Shown here: piece after piece, positions 43,747-55,900 of the stretch
How positions within the stretch are numbered: the stretch's first letter is position 1
Layout of the letters: every line of letters starts with the position of its first letter
From: Klebsormidium nitens
Taxonomy: Eukaryota > Streptophyta > Klebsormidiophyceae > Klebsormidiales > Klebsormidiaceae
Direction of reading: 5' to 3'
Assembly (NCBI GenBank): GCA_000708835.1
Contig: DF237104.1
Location: forward strand, 103,101-167,100
Length of the DNA: 64,000 bases
Program-made: the position numbers and the translations under genes
The notes under the pieces: model-generated
Seen by the model: the letters and a program-made list of their open reading frames with translations, nothing else
What the model was told of the DNA's origin: nothing
The model's database searches: none

Positions 43747-46700
43747 ATGCACTTCAAACCTTTGAAACCTTCCACTTCCACATTAGGAGGCATGCCGCCA
43801 CCTTCTAACGTGAGCGTGGAGGGGTCTTTGCGCTCCCGTTTAGCTGCCTCCGCCGTCCCTTTGGGCTTTCTGCTCGCAGGCATACTTGGACTAGTAGCTG
43901 GCGTACTGTCATCGATCAAAGTTCCATTCTCTGTACAACTATGAGGATGAGGAGGTCGCGGCAGCCCTTCTGCGCAACGAGATAATAGCGCTTATTGCGG
44001 CGATTTTGGCTTTCCTCTTGGGAATCCTTGCTTCGGTGCTGCATTTTGTATGGACCTCAAAGGATCGCTTGTGGAGACGTTTTCTCTTGCGGGCATTACC
44101 GTAAGCTTCCAATCGGAACCATTGGCTCCTCTCTAATCCTGAAGGCCTACTAAATATGCGCATTATGCCAATAGACAGATGGACTAAAGATTGGCAGGAG
44201 TTTTTGGGGATGGCGTCAACCTCATGTTGGACCCATATTGGATTGATATTGAACTAAGGTACTTGATAAGATGGAGCGCTGGGCACTTTGCCAAAATGTT
44301 TGAGATCTTGTGGCCTTCCCCGACTTGTGAGACGGACTTCACTTGAGATTCATTTGACTCCGTCACTTTGTCACTGTGTCCAGCTTGCCTTGTCAACTTG
44401 ACAGATACCTTTGTAGGTGCATTTATGCATAGCAGTTGGCCTGAGAGACTCTCTGCGCCAAGATCCTCTTCATAATGAGAGACCCGGAAAAGTTGGTCGC
44501 CCTTTGTTGCTAGGAATTATTCCGAACTTTCTAGACAATGTCATTTGGAATAGATGCTCAACTTGCTCTTAGGACTCTCCCAAGCTTCTCTCTTGCAGCG
44601 TTCATACAACATGATCTGTCAGTATGATGCAGCTCAGGTGGTCGACCCGTCGTCGTGCTCAAGTGTTCAGAAACTGAGAAGCTTTGTGCTTTTGCAGGGG
44701 AATTGGAGCTTCTGCCGTAGCCATCGTTATAGCGGTCATTCTTCTAGCCAAACAGTGCTCGGTAGCCGAATACTACTGCTGTCATTGTGGAAGGTCATAC
44801 AACATACCGCTGCTGATTTTCTGTTATGTCACAGCGGTGGCCTCCTTGGTCAATTGCGTGATTCAAGGTTCGTGTGGTGGCTCTGCATTCCAGAGCAAAG
44901 GCGGCAAGCAAGGTGAGAAGCAACTCCCCACAGTCCTGGGTTGTTGTTCACATTCTTGTAAGCTGTGCCCCAAGACGCTGTTTGCGCCGTACAAGCTGGT
45001 GGCTTGCACCCAAATGGCTTGAAATTCTGTATCTTCTTCCTTTGTTGGATGAAAGTAACTCAATCTGCTTCTAGGAGCTGTTAATGTGCAGCACCTCATC
45101 GCGTGTCTCGTCTTTCTTTTATTGAGGCATGGTTTCTGATTTTTGGGCCATGCCTGTCTGCTTCTCTGAAAATGCCCGCACCAACTCTGAAGGGGAAGAT
45201 CAGAATTGTCTATCCATTCAGCTTGCCATGTCCACAACATTTAGTTCATACTCCAAATGCTCCTTTTTCTAGGTCTTATGGCAGAAGAAGGAAACCACCT
45301 AAAGGGCAACTTGGACGCCGACAAAGCATCAGCACCGACTTCTAAGCAGGATACGGCCTCCTTTGAAGTGGACATACATTCTGCATCAGTACTGTCATTT
45401 GGGGGGTTCCGCAGATATCAGGGACAAGCATTGCTGGCAAACACCGACAACTTTAGTCCCAAATATCTCTTAGGGACCGGAGGCTTTGGGAAGGTGAGTT
45501 GCCCTGTTGCGCAAACTTTGTCTGAGAAGCAAGAACATCCACATGTCAAGTACAGATTGTTCTGTAACATGGGTGTGCTTGCTCTTTGATGAGAGCAGAT
45601 TGACAAATGCCTCCAAGCATTGCTCCTTTGTCAATTGCAAGCAAAAGTTGGACTTTCATCTCGTTTTGGGTGATTTCGGAGAAGCTCTTTTCCAATCCCA
45701 CAACATATTGCCGCCTGTACTGGTCCAGGTGTACAAATGTCCAAACTCAGATGGCAGCATCGTGGCCCTCAAGGTTCTAGACGATCCTCTGAAGGTAGGA
45801 TTCCAAGTCGCAAGCAACAATATTAGCAAGATTTGGTTAACTGACCGTCGCGCTAGTTTCATTCATACTTTTTTCAAATATAGTACAACAGATGTTCACA
45901 CAAGCACAGGTCGTTGTCCTTTATGGCTTGTGTAGAACAATGGAAATCAAGCTCCTGTATCTGGCTTGCATGTTACTTCGGTGAAACAAGCTCGTGTATC
46001 ATGCTCGCATGCTCCTCCTTGCCTGGATACCAGCTCAATCACTTTCTTGACTGCAGAATGCAACAGACGTTGTGGCTGAGGGCTTTTTCTAGCCTGCTAA
46101 ATTAGGCGTTTCTAAGACAAGCCGCCCCTAGTGATCACAGTGCTGATGTACCTTTTGTAGGTCTATGGAAATGAGAATCAGTTTGCGCGAGAAGCCCAAG
46201 TAATGAGCAACATCAAACACAAGCATCTCGTCAACCTCCTCGGGTTTGCAACAACAAGCAGCATGGAGTTCATCCTCGTGCTAGAGTATTGCAGTGGCGG
46301 CAACCTATATCAGGCACTCCATGGTAAGCTGAAAAAAGAAAGGCCTCATCAGCATTCAACACATGCGAACGGTCATTGTATGGAACTCAGCGCCAGGGCT
46401 TCTGTCTTTCTAAAGCTCAAAGAAGTGGGCGGTATTGAGCGCTTTTTGTCTTTTCTTGTCTCTTTTTGGCCTGCACAATTAGGGAGGGCTTTCACTTTCA
46501 GTTGCCTGTAACCGATCATTTCCAAGTACTTGCCCTGCACCTGGAAGCTTGTATATTCCTAGTCAACCATGCATATCGAGGTCCAAGCCCTCCATCGTTG
46601 CTGCTTGAGCACGGAGTAAAGCATGCAAATTTCGCTAGTTCTCAATTGGGCGAGCTTCGGTAGCTCTTATGCGATGTTCTGGTCTTTGCAACCTTCTATG

Positions 46701-48694
46701 TCCGAGAACGTTCATGAATTGTGCAGGCCTCTATTCCCCGAACGTTTGCTTGGACCTTGGCAAGCTTCGTGTTTCTGATGCCTTCTCTTGAGACCGTTCC
46801 TCAGGAGGGGTGCCGAAACTAGACTGGTTAAGCAGAATGCGAATAGCGGTGGGTGCTGCCCAAGCACTGGCGTATCTTCACCACGGCATCAGCCCGCCAT
46901 TAGTTCACCGTGACATGAAGGCAGCCAACGTGCTGCTGGATCAACATCTGAATGCCAAGGTAAGTAGACGAATCGCGTACGGACTTCAAAAGGGTTTGAT
47001 CATGCACTGCTTGCAGGAAGGAGCCGTTGTGCATTAGAGCCAAGACGCTTGTTTATAAGTAGGGATTCTTCTCTATCACCCACCGTAGACATTGATTTTC
47101 GAGAAGCACTCAGTACCTCCATTTCCTCTGCAAACCATTGACGATGTCGTCGCCATCGTTTGTGCTTACCAGAGTGCAATGATCCGTAGGAGCAGCACCG
47201 CGTCGAGCCCGCGATGCTATTGAGCTCCTCTCTACTGGTCATACCAGAATGATCTCAAAGGGAACGTCTGGATATATACCACACTCTTCCCCGCAGGTTG
47301 CAGACTTTGGTCTGGCTAAGAACATCCTCGACCAAGCCACTCACGTCAGCACGCGCATCGCCGGCACTTTGGGGTACATGGCACCCGAATACTCCACAAG
47401 TGGGCAGGTGAACTTGCAAATGTTAGACTCTTTGGCTTGCTTTAGTGTCAACAGTGAGTGCACATATGCTTGACCAGAGTAAGAACGCTGGCCAGCTGGC
47501 TTAGGAGCCTAATTGCTCATCAAGCCACATAATAGGCGAGCCGGAGCCTTTTTGGATTCAAACAAAGTGGTGCCGTGGAGAGTTCCTTCAACCGTTGCAT
47601 GAACGCAGTGTCTTTTGGTGGGCGGAATAAACCATGGAATTGTCTTTGCTGGAGCCTCAAGTCAATCTTGAAGCTTCCAGGTCTGAGAGCTTTTGAACCG
47701 GGCCATGTCAAAATCTCGGCTATGGAAGAAGGTTGCGAAGGAGAGCAATGTGTGGTGTTCGCCATCCTATGAAAGTTGCGAAGGAGAGCAATGTGTCGTG
47801 TTCGCCATCCTCTTCTGCAGTTGACGTCGATGAGCGATGTCTACAGCTTTGGTCTGGTCCTGCTCGAGATCCTCACGGGCAAGGACGTCATCGTCCGCGA
47901 TGCGAGGGGCACCGAGAATCTGGCGAACGGGGTATGTCTTTTAAGGAACATATTGAAGTGGTTCTAAATGGAGGCTGTACAGAGCAGACTACCACTGTAT
48001 TATGGTCAACGCTCAAAGAGAAGCTCAAAGAGAAGCTCAAATAGATGCTGAGCAGGCCGGGAGTGAGCGACTGTTTGGTTTGGACCTCTGTTTCAGTCCA
48101 ATTCCAGTCCAGTCAGTAGCTCATTTGAGTTCGAGCCGGAGTCCTTTTTGAAACGACTGCTAGCATCTTCAGTGATCAAGGTGTGCTGTCCACAAACGAC
48201 AACAACGGGGCAAGCGTACTGCCCAATCTCCTCTTGTGCTCTTGGTGCGGACAAAGCATATAATGTGCACTTTTCCTGCTCCCCTTGATTTGAGTTGTCA
48301 ACGCTATGGTAACACCAGTTCACGTGTTCTGCAGGTGGCCGACTTGATGCCGGATGTCCACCGAATTGTGGATCCAGCCCTTGAGTTATTGTGGCCTCCA
48401 GAGATTGTCGCTGAATACATCAATCTGGCTCTTCGCTGCACGAGCTTGCACAGACCGAGGGAGCGTCCCAACATGAAAGAAATCGCGTACAAGCTGGAAT
48501 TACTCAATGACAGGTCCTTAGATGCTGCCAATGGGCCTCAGTCATTTTTGATTCCGACCGCGCCACCTGCGCACCTATCTTCGAGCGACTCTTGGGGGAT
48601 TCCTGGCAACTCTCACACAAGCGGGGAGCTTCGATTTGGTAGCCCGCATGATTCGGATGTTGCCCCTATGACTCAGATCCAGGTTGGACGGTAG
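43747..48694 (+). CDS. RLK/Pelle-type protein kinase with multi-span N-terminus
   Basis: Serine/threonine kinase of the plant receptor-like kinase family, probably at a membrane. Model exons: 43747-43809, 43922-44100, 44698-44912, 45273-45493, 45729-45794, 46161-46323, 46805-46959, 47297-47407, 47821-47931 and 48335-48694, giving 547 residues. Membrane segments are at about 42-66, 82-98 and 117-136. The glycine loop is GTGGFGK (220-226), the ATP lysine K241 in VALKVL, the catalytic loop HRDMKAAN (D339), DFG at 357-359, and APEY follows. This is an RD kinase with all key residues intact. There is no LRR, lectin or other ectodomain. The first junction is weak: its acceptor is AAAG. If that intron is not spliced, the first frame encodes another hydrophobic segment ([17 protein letters not shown]) but ends at 43944 out of frame with the rest. 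Confidence 0.8.
47727..47804 (+). repeat. Tandem 40-bp duplication before a kinase exon
   Basis: gttgcgaaggagagcaatgt followed by gtGgtgttcgccatcct is present twice in a row directly upstream of the CTTCTGCAG acceptor at 47820. It is a short duplication of intron sequence at an exon boundary, smaller than the exon echoes elsewhere. Confidence 0.85.
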
Positions 48695-49918
48695 GTCAGT
48701 GGGAGTTGGACCAGAGCGGCTAGAGATCTGCTTCTTGAGACTTGTTAGATCTGTACTAAACGAGTTTTTATGTGGACTTAGACGACACTCTCTCTCCGTA
48801 TCCTGAGCGGATGCCTTGATATCAGCTTCAAAGCCTCCAAGTCTACGTCAAGTAGGGGTTGATGCTTGCTGCCAGTGATGCCAATTGAAAGACGTTCGCG
48901 TTTAGGCCAGGTTAATGTAGAAGCAACACTGCAAATCTGGACTACCAAAGAATGGGCAAGTATAGATTTATGCGGTGTCTCAAGAGCAAACATGTTTGTT
49001 TTGCGCGGCATCTTTCCGGAGCACGCACAAAATCAACTCTTCAGTTGATTACTTTGTGGTTTACGAAGGATAGTAGCAAAACCTCGAACGTAGCTCTGAT
49101 ACTCGGTGCAAGAACTGCACCATGACTCGCTTTAGGGCAATAGGCTGCAAGACCACACAGTCTAGTACTAAAATAAGGTATGCTCGGACCATGCGCTTCA
49201 CATCAGTGAGCTTAGCGCGCGACAATAGCACGATCCGCATGCGTTCCAGAATGCTCATGTATGCATTGCAGCACGTGGTTGCCATGCAAGATCGGACCAC
49301 GCGCGCAGCCGCCTTTCCAACAAAGAGCTACCGACTAGACTTGCACCATGCATGCATTATTCGCGTCACGCTTTTCGACTAGCGTTTGCGGCAAGACTAC
49401 ATATGATATTGCGGCCCGGGTCAGGAGAGTCTCGAAACTGCAGCAACTGAGTCACGCCATTGCGGTGCGATCGAAATCCGTTAGCTGGCCCTTCAATCTC
49501 AAGAAAAAGTGATTGCGCATTGCATCAAGCGCACCAATGTCCGACGTTGATTCAGGAAAAAGCGCCTTACCGCTGAGCAATAGTGCGAGGTCGACTCCTA
49601 CACGAAAACATCTGGGGACCGGAGCCGAACCAATTGTGGTCTTCCGACCCCGGGCCCAGTATACCGCGCAGGCTCCCATGTCACCCGGGCACCCGGTGCG
49701 GCAGCCCATGCGGACAATTGGCTGGACATATGGAGCATTTGTGATAGCATGCGGCAATCGGTAAATGAGGACAGCTACCGCAAGATGTGTATACATACAT
49801 GTGGCCCGAGTTAACCTAGACTCAATGGGAAGCGTTAAAAACACGACCATTACTTTGAAGGCTGCCTATTAGCTATTGTACAAATTATGTGAAACCCCCT
49901 AAGCTTTCATTACACCTG
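48695..49918. other. Intergenic region between convergent kinase and SNF2 genes
   Basis: No conserved open frame. The stretch should contain both 3' UTRs. Nothing structural stands out. Confidence 0.5.
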
Positions 49919-52900
49919 TCACCTAGTCTCGACGAGTTGCAGCAAGTCCGCCCCGCGCAGTTCCGTAAAGACGGAATGCTTGCTCGCTTGCTTTCTCTTC
50001 GCAAGCCGCGACGCCGCGAACGCCGCTATTTTCGGTTCAACGGTGGCGTCTACCAGAAAGCGGACGACGCGGGTGGGCTGGAGCTGGCCCAAACGGTGTA
50101 TCCTGCAACGGCCACGTGGCAGGCAGCGTCAGTGCAAGGGAAGAAAAGCTCGAAACACGATGTTCAATCACATTCAGTCTCGAATCTGTAAGCCCGACCT
50201 TGAATCATTGGGCTGTCCAATGCAGCCCAGACCTTGAACGGGTTGTTAACAGGTGCGCTGAGCAAACCAATCTCGAGTCCTTCCAGATTGAGCAGATAGA
50301 CGTGCGACAGGGCTCCCGCAGATACTCCTTTCCACCCTTGAGTAGCTTCTTCATGGCTCGATGCGCTAGAGCAGCAACAGACACGGAGACTTCACAGTAA
50401 CCTGTGCTCAACACAAATTCTCAGTGGATCATAGAAACTTTCTGCGGCAGTGGTCATGTGTGGGGTCTCGCCTAATTCAGACACTTTTGTTCGACATGAG
50501 AAGAGGCCAGTCTTGCCTGTTTAACTCGCGAGAAAGACGGTGAAGTGGAATTGCAAAGAAGACAATACTTCCGTGCATTGATTGGTCGCTTACCTGCAGG
50601 CTGCCTGCGCCTCCAAACCGGGGTGAAAGCTGGGCTCCAGGATGAACACGGTTGACGCCGCGGTTAAGTTTAACCCGGCCGCTCCCTCCCGGGCGCCCAT
50701 GGTCACGAGAAGTGTTCGGACGTCCGGGTCGTCGGCAAAGTCGGACAGAGCGCGCGCCCGGACCTCCTCCGGACCTGGGTGTGGCAATCTAGATTAGTAC
50801 CGTTTAGAGATGGTAAGCTCGGACAATAGCGTTGTCACAATGCTTCGTCAAGTCGGCCGCTCCATACCGGTACCTACTCCGAACCCCCAAAGTAACCCGC
50901 AGGCAGGCAATCTTACGATTCTTGGACACCTCCAATCAGAAGCAGCGTATCGATCTAGACGTAGTTTCTAACTTCTCGGAGAACGCAATCAGGAGTCCGG
51001 TCTCAGCAGGGAACGTGCCCCTCACCCCAGAGCGTCGCGAATCGGAAGTTGCCCTCTTTCAGCGCTTCCCCGAGGAGCGCTAGCAGGGGCCGCCACGAGC
51101 TAAAGATGACGCTCTTGGCCCGGGGATCCGCCTCGCGCAGCGTCGACAGCTCCGCCAGGACGGCTGAGATCTGCAGGGTGACGTCAGTGACGTCAGCGGT
51201 GGGAGCCAATTGGTGACGTCAGGGGAGCATAAATACTTGTGAGCTAGGTTTGAGGAAGTGTCTCTTGGCTCGGGGGCCCGCCTCGCGCAAGGCCGAGAGG
51301 TCCGCCAGGACGGCCGAGATCTGCACGGACGTTGCTAACGTCAGCGAAGCCAGTTGATAACGCCAGCAACCCTGTTGTACTTGCCAGGTACCGAAGTCAG
51401 ATGAAATGGAACGTCTCCTGGTCCAGAGCTGCAGCGCCGACTCAGCTCCGCCAGGACAGCCAAGATCTGCAGGGTGACGTCAATGACATGAGCGGAGCCA
51501 ACCCGTGACGTCAAAGGAGCTGAAACAAGCAAAGTGGGATAGAATGGATCTTGGTCGGGGACCCCGCGTTGCACAACCCCGGCAGCTCCGAAAGGGCAGT
51601 AAGGGATCCGCAGGGACGTTAGTGACGTCAGCGGAAGCCAGGTCAGCAAAGTCAGCGGCACTCCGTCAGAAACCACTGAAGACATGACAAACTTCGTCTT
51701 GAGAGGAAGGCGAAGGCGTGCAACAAGCTGCTGACGTCAGCGACAGAAGCATGACGTCAGCTGGTTCTGCCGCTCTTTACGCGAAAACGCGGCTGACGTC
51801 AGCGAGGATGGTCGCCGGCCTTCAAAAGGCTAGCGGCCATCCTCACTCATGGCCGTATTCGTCCGTGAGTAAAAGCCCCACCAGTTTGAAAACAACAAGC
51901 AGACACGGGCTTATTCCTCGAACTAGCTTTGGAACAGAATTTCCAGCTCTTCTAGGTTTGGGACGAAGGCCACTACGCCGCCCCTCCAAGGTAGAAACGA
52001 TTCTGGAGCGGGTGTCCGAAAAAATCTTCTAGAGAAGTCTGATATGCCAAACTGACAGTAAAAACCGCAGACCCAAAACCTGCCAGCTCCGCACCCTTGC
52101 CCGCCCTACACCCCCACACGTTCCTCACCCATCCCCGCAGGTTGTTACCCACGCTTACAGCTGCTCCCAATCAACCTGCCAGTTTTGGTGTCATCTAATC
52201 TAAACTACTTTCACTTAGCAACAGACTGACTGAGTTCCATAAAATGTTCACTGTAAGTTGCAGGTTGCTCGGAGAAGCTATATTCCAACCGATTCAGACG
52301 CTTCCAAAAGTAAAGGGTTACGCGCCTTGGTTCCGTACTCCCCGCTAAAGTCCGGAACCTCCACCTGATCCGCCACATCGAACACGTCCTTTTCATGCAA
52401 CGGGTGGCGGCAGAGCGGGCACTGCGCGCCAGGCGCACCGCCCCGGTCGATCAGCTGGCAGAAGCAAAAGGTGTGATGTCAGCGCTGATCGAAGCACGCT
52501 TTGGCGGGGCAGCGAGTCCAAAGCGCGAGGGCGACACAAGCGGACCGTTCGGGTCGGTTATATTGAGTGCAAATCAATGTCTTGTTCCAGAAGACGTCGC
52601 AGGAAATGCTAAGCAGGTGTATACTTGCCCGTGAACGCTGCATCTCATGCAGTCGTTTTTTACTTCGACAAGAAAGTGGTGCAATAAGCGCCCAGCGTCT
52701 CACATTGGGTATGCAGTCCCCACCGAAGACGTGCCCGCACATTGTTTGGATGCAATTAATGTCTAACATCAAAGACATTCTCGTTAAGAGGCAGTTTAAG
52801 GTGCCCGTAATTGCTAGCAAACGCTACATCTTAAGCAGTCTTCTATTGAAAGGAAGTAGTGCAATAAGCGTCCAGCGTCTCACATCGCGTATGCAGTCCC

Positions 52901-55900
52901 CACAGAAGACGTGCCCGCACGCCGTGACCGCGCCGCAGTCCTGGCACGAGTCCAGGCAGATGGGGCACACCGTCTTGTCTTCCTGTATGACGTCAGCAAC
53001 CCCTGTCGTGACGTCATGCGCGAGTGGTGCCACGTCGGCACCTTCAACAGCCTTCCCTTTGCCGTTGACCGTGCTCCGGAGCTTAAACTTCAAGTGGTTT
53101 TCCTGCGGGAAGGGGAAAAAAGAAGGATCTGAGTGTGCTTCCGTCTTTGCACTGCATGTGTCCCTACATCCCTTTTTTTGGAGTTTCCGCCAAATTCTGC
53201 CATTTTTGGCGACCTAGAAGGCCTTGCTTGTCGCAACGAGTCGCCCGCTTCTGGCCCACCTACGAGTGACCTCTCCCAACATCCAAAAGGCGAGACGCAG
53301 TCGTCAACGATGTGTTGAAGCCCCAACATGTAGTCAATCAGGGCCCAACACCTGACTCTCGGATCTTAGCAAAGACAAAACTTGGTCCTCTGGTATGGGC
53401 CTTTGCGTCAACTGACGAACTACTGCTTTCGATTCCGCCTCAAAAGCTCTCACAAAAAGATCATATGTCTCAAACCCAGCTTGATTTCTTCTTTGAGTTA
53501 GAACGCTACACATTTTGTAAAAAGTACGTTTTGTCCTGGTTGGATGTTCCAGCTAAATTGAAAGAATGCTACCGAGATTGAAGTGTACATCCAGAGCATA
53601 CACTTTCAGCCGCCCACCTGCCCTTGTGCAGCCTCCATCGCTTCCTTCGCTTTCCGGACCTCCACTTCCGCTTCCATCAGCCGCTGTTCCGGGGTCTTCT
53701 GCCTCTTCCTCTTTTTCTCGGCATCTGGCCCCTCCCGCAGCTCGCGCCCGTTCGCCAGCCGCGCGAGCTTCTCCGCGGTCACACCGAGCTCATTCTGCAT
53801 GCGGAGAGAAGAGTTAACTTAGGGAACGATCGTTGGAACAGGTGCGATATCTTTGCAGCCAAAGAAGTAAGTTCGTTTGAAGGCTGCAGAGTCCAGGGCA
53901 AATCTCCTCGAGACTTGGCCTGGAGAAGAAGCTGATGCTATCTCCAACTCGGTTGAATCTGGACGAGATTTGATACATCTTGGTGGCTGCCTAGCCCGTA
54001 ACCAAAGCCACAATTTCTGCAGAGATGGTAGCTGAGGGAGCCCAAACCGCCACTGCATTCCAAGTACTGAGGGGACACGTCACAGGCGGGCACTTCACTG
54101 ACAGTCTTGTTATCATCATATATTCCGCCCAATTCAAAAAAAAGGTTCGGAGTCCCTACTTCAGTCCTGGGTTACGGATACTAATCTATCTCCATCAAAG
54201 GTGTGGCAAACCTACGTAAGAAGTTGCAAGAAAAAGTCCGCTCCGTCTGGTACGGACGTCCATTTAATAGCATTACTGCTACGCGTCGAGCAAAAACCTT
54301 TCGAGCAGCCTCTGGCACGTAGCTTCTCCGATCAACTGTCGGATGGCCTTACCGAAGAATGTGCAAAAAGAATCTAGAGCCAAATTCTTTCCACAACCAG
54401 ACTCGAATTTCAACTAAAAGCGCCTGCAGTTGAGCTTCCTAACTTGGGAGACTAGGCGAGTCTCTAGCGCCCCACCTCCAGTTCCGCGATCCTCGTCTGC
54501 ACCAGCACCAGCCTGCTCGCGTCATCGCCGCCCGTTGCTGACGTCCCAATCGCCTCCTTGTAGGCTTGCAGCGCGGTCCACTCCAGCCGGCAGTACAGAT
54601 TCTTCACAATCGTGCGTTGCCCCTTTCGCTCCCACTCGGGGGATCCCTCGCTTCCGAACGTGCTGACGTCAGCGGCGACGGCAGCATGGGCGGCAATGTC
54701 CGCCAGAAGCGGCTCGAACACGTCGGCCGCTGCAAACATGACAAGTGGGTGACGTCAGTGCGGGGCCGTAAGGAGCTACGGCGATTGGAGTAGGTACCGA
54801 GAAGGCGAGGACAAGGCCTCAGCTATCTTACAGCATAAAGGCATTTCCTTTCGTAATTTCTTCTTTCTTGTTCGTGCTTTTGCCAGAGCATCAGGCGTCG
54901 ATGCAGTTTCGTTAGGGTACTGAACCGGTTCACCAGAAAGTCAGACCCAACTTTTTTTATGGGAAAACGAGCAAAGGGGTGCACCCACATCATGGCAAGA
55001 TTGGAATGGTCGTCAACTGCGTAGTAAGCGGTCCGTTGAATGCTTTCCTATTTCGAGACCTGCTCGCCACGCTGCTTGCAGGAACGGGAATGAAACTTTC
55101 ATGGCGAACACCGTAAAGAAAGCAGATTGCGCAAACTGTCGAATAGCTCCTCCTATCAGTAGCACGTTTCAGTTTCGGGTAGCCCTTCTCGTTCAGGCTG
55201 CTCTAGCGACTCAGCCCCGCTCAAATCCAGCGTATCACCACTCTGCGGGCTATAAGCTATATCCTTCAGTATGCCGCACCGCCTCGTCTGCTTATAAGGT
55301 TCTCCAGGCAACCGTCTCACCGCTTTCTCGTCGCGTTTGCACCCTCTCTGTTGCAAAGGCCACTCGCGCGGCCAGCCAATCCTTCGCTTTCAAGACGGTG
55401 TCCGCCGATGCTCGGGATGCCAGTCGACCTGAAAAACAAGAGACGATCTGTTATGTTCCAATCAATCACAGCGCGCATGGAAGACAAAGTCAAGCCTGGG
55501 CGACTGGTAACTTAACTTGGAGTTTACCTTCAAAACGATACGGGTTCGGCAGAACCTGTCTATCAGGAATGGTAGCTTGTCCATTTACGGTTAACGATCG
55601 TTGTAAGTCAGTGGCGGGCAAACTGTGGATGTCAACAGGCTGGGCCTTTCAGAGTCTGTCTTTGCGGGTGCGCGACTTCCCCGACTCTAACAAATGCTTG
55701 ACCAATTTTCAAGCCCCACAGATTGCCGTGAGAAGGCCTCTGATGGTCCTTTTGAAAGTGACTAAAGTGGCGACAAACACCAGCCTACCTGAGGAGGGAA
55801 GACCGGTATGATGAGTTTGGCGATCCCTTGAACTTTGCAAAATTGTCTTGCAAAAACAAGACAGCTCGTAGCATGCTGAAGACACCCGACCACGCAAAAC

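Noticed and set aside
43810-43944. A frameshift or assembly error joining the first two hydrophobic segments of the kinase
   Set aside because: A 112-bp intron from GTGAGC to AAAG restores phase without an error, although its acceptor is weak; left open in the gene entry.
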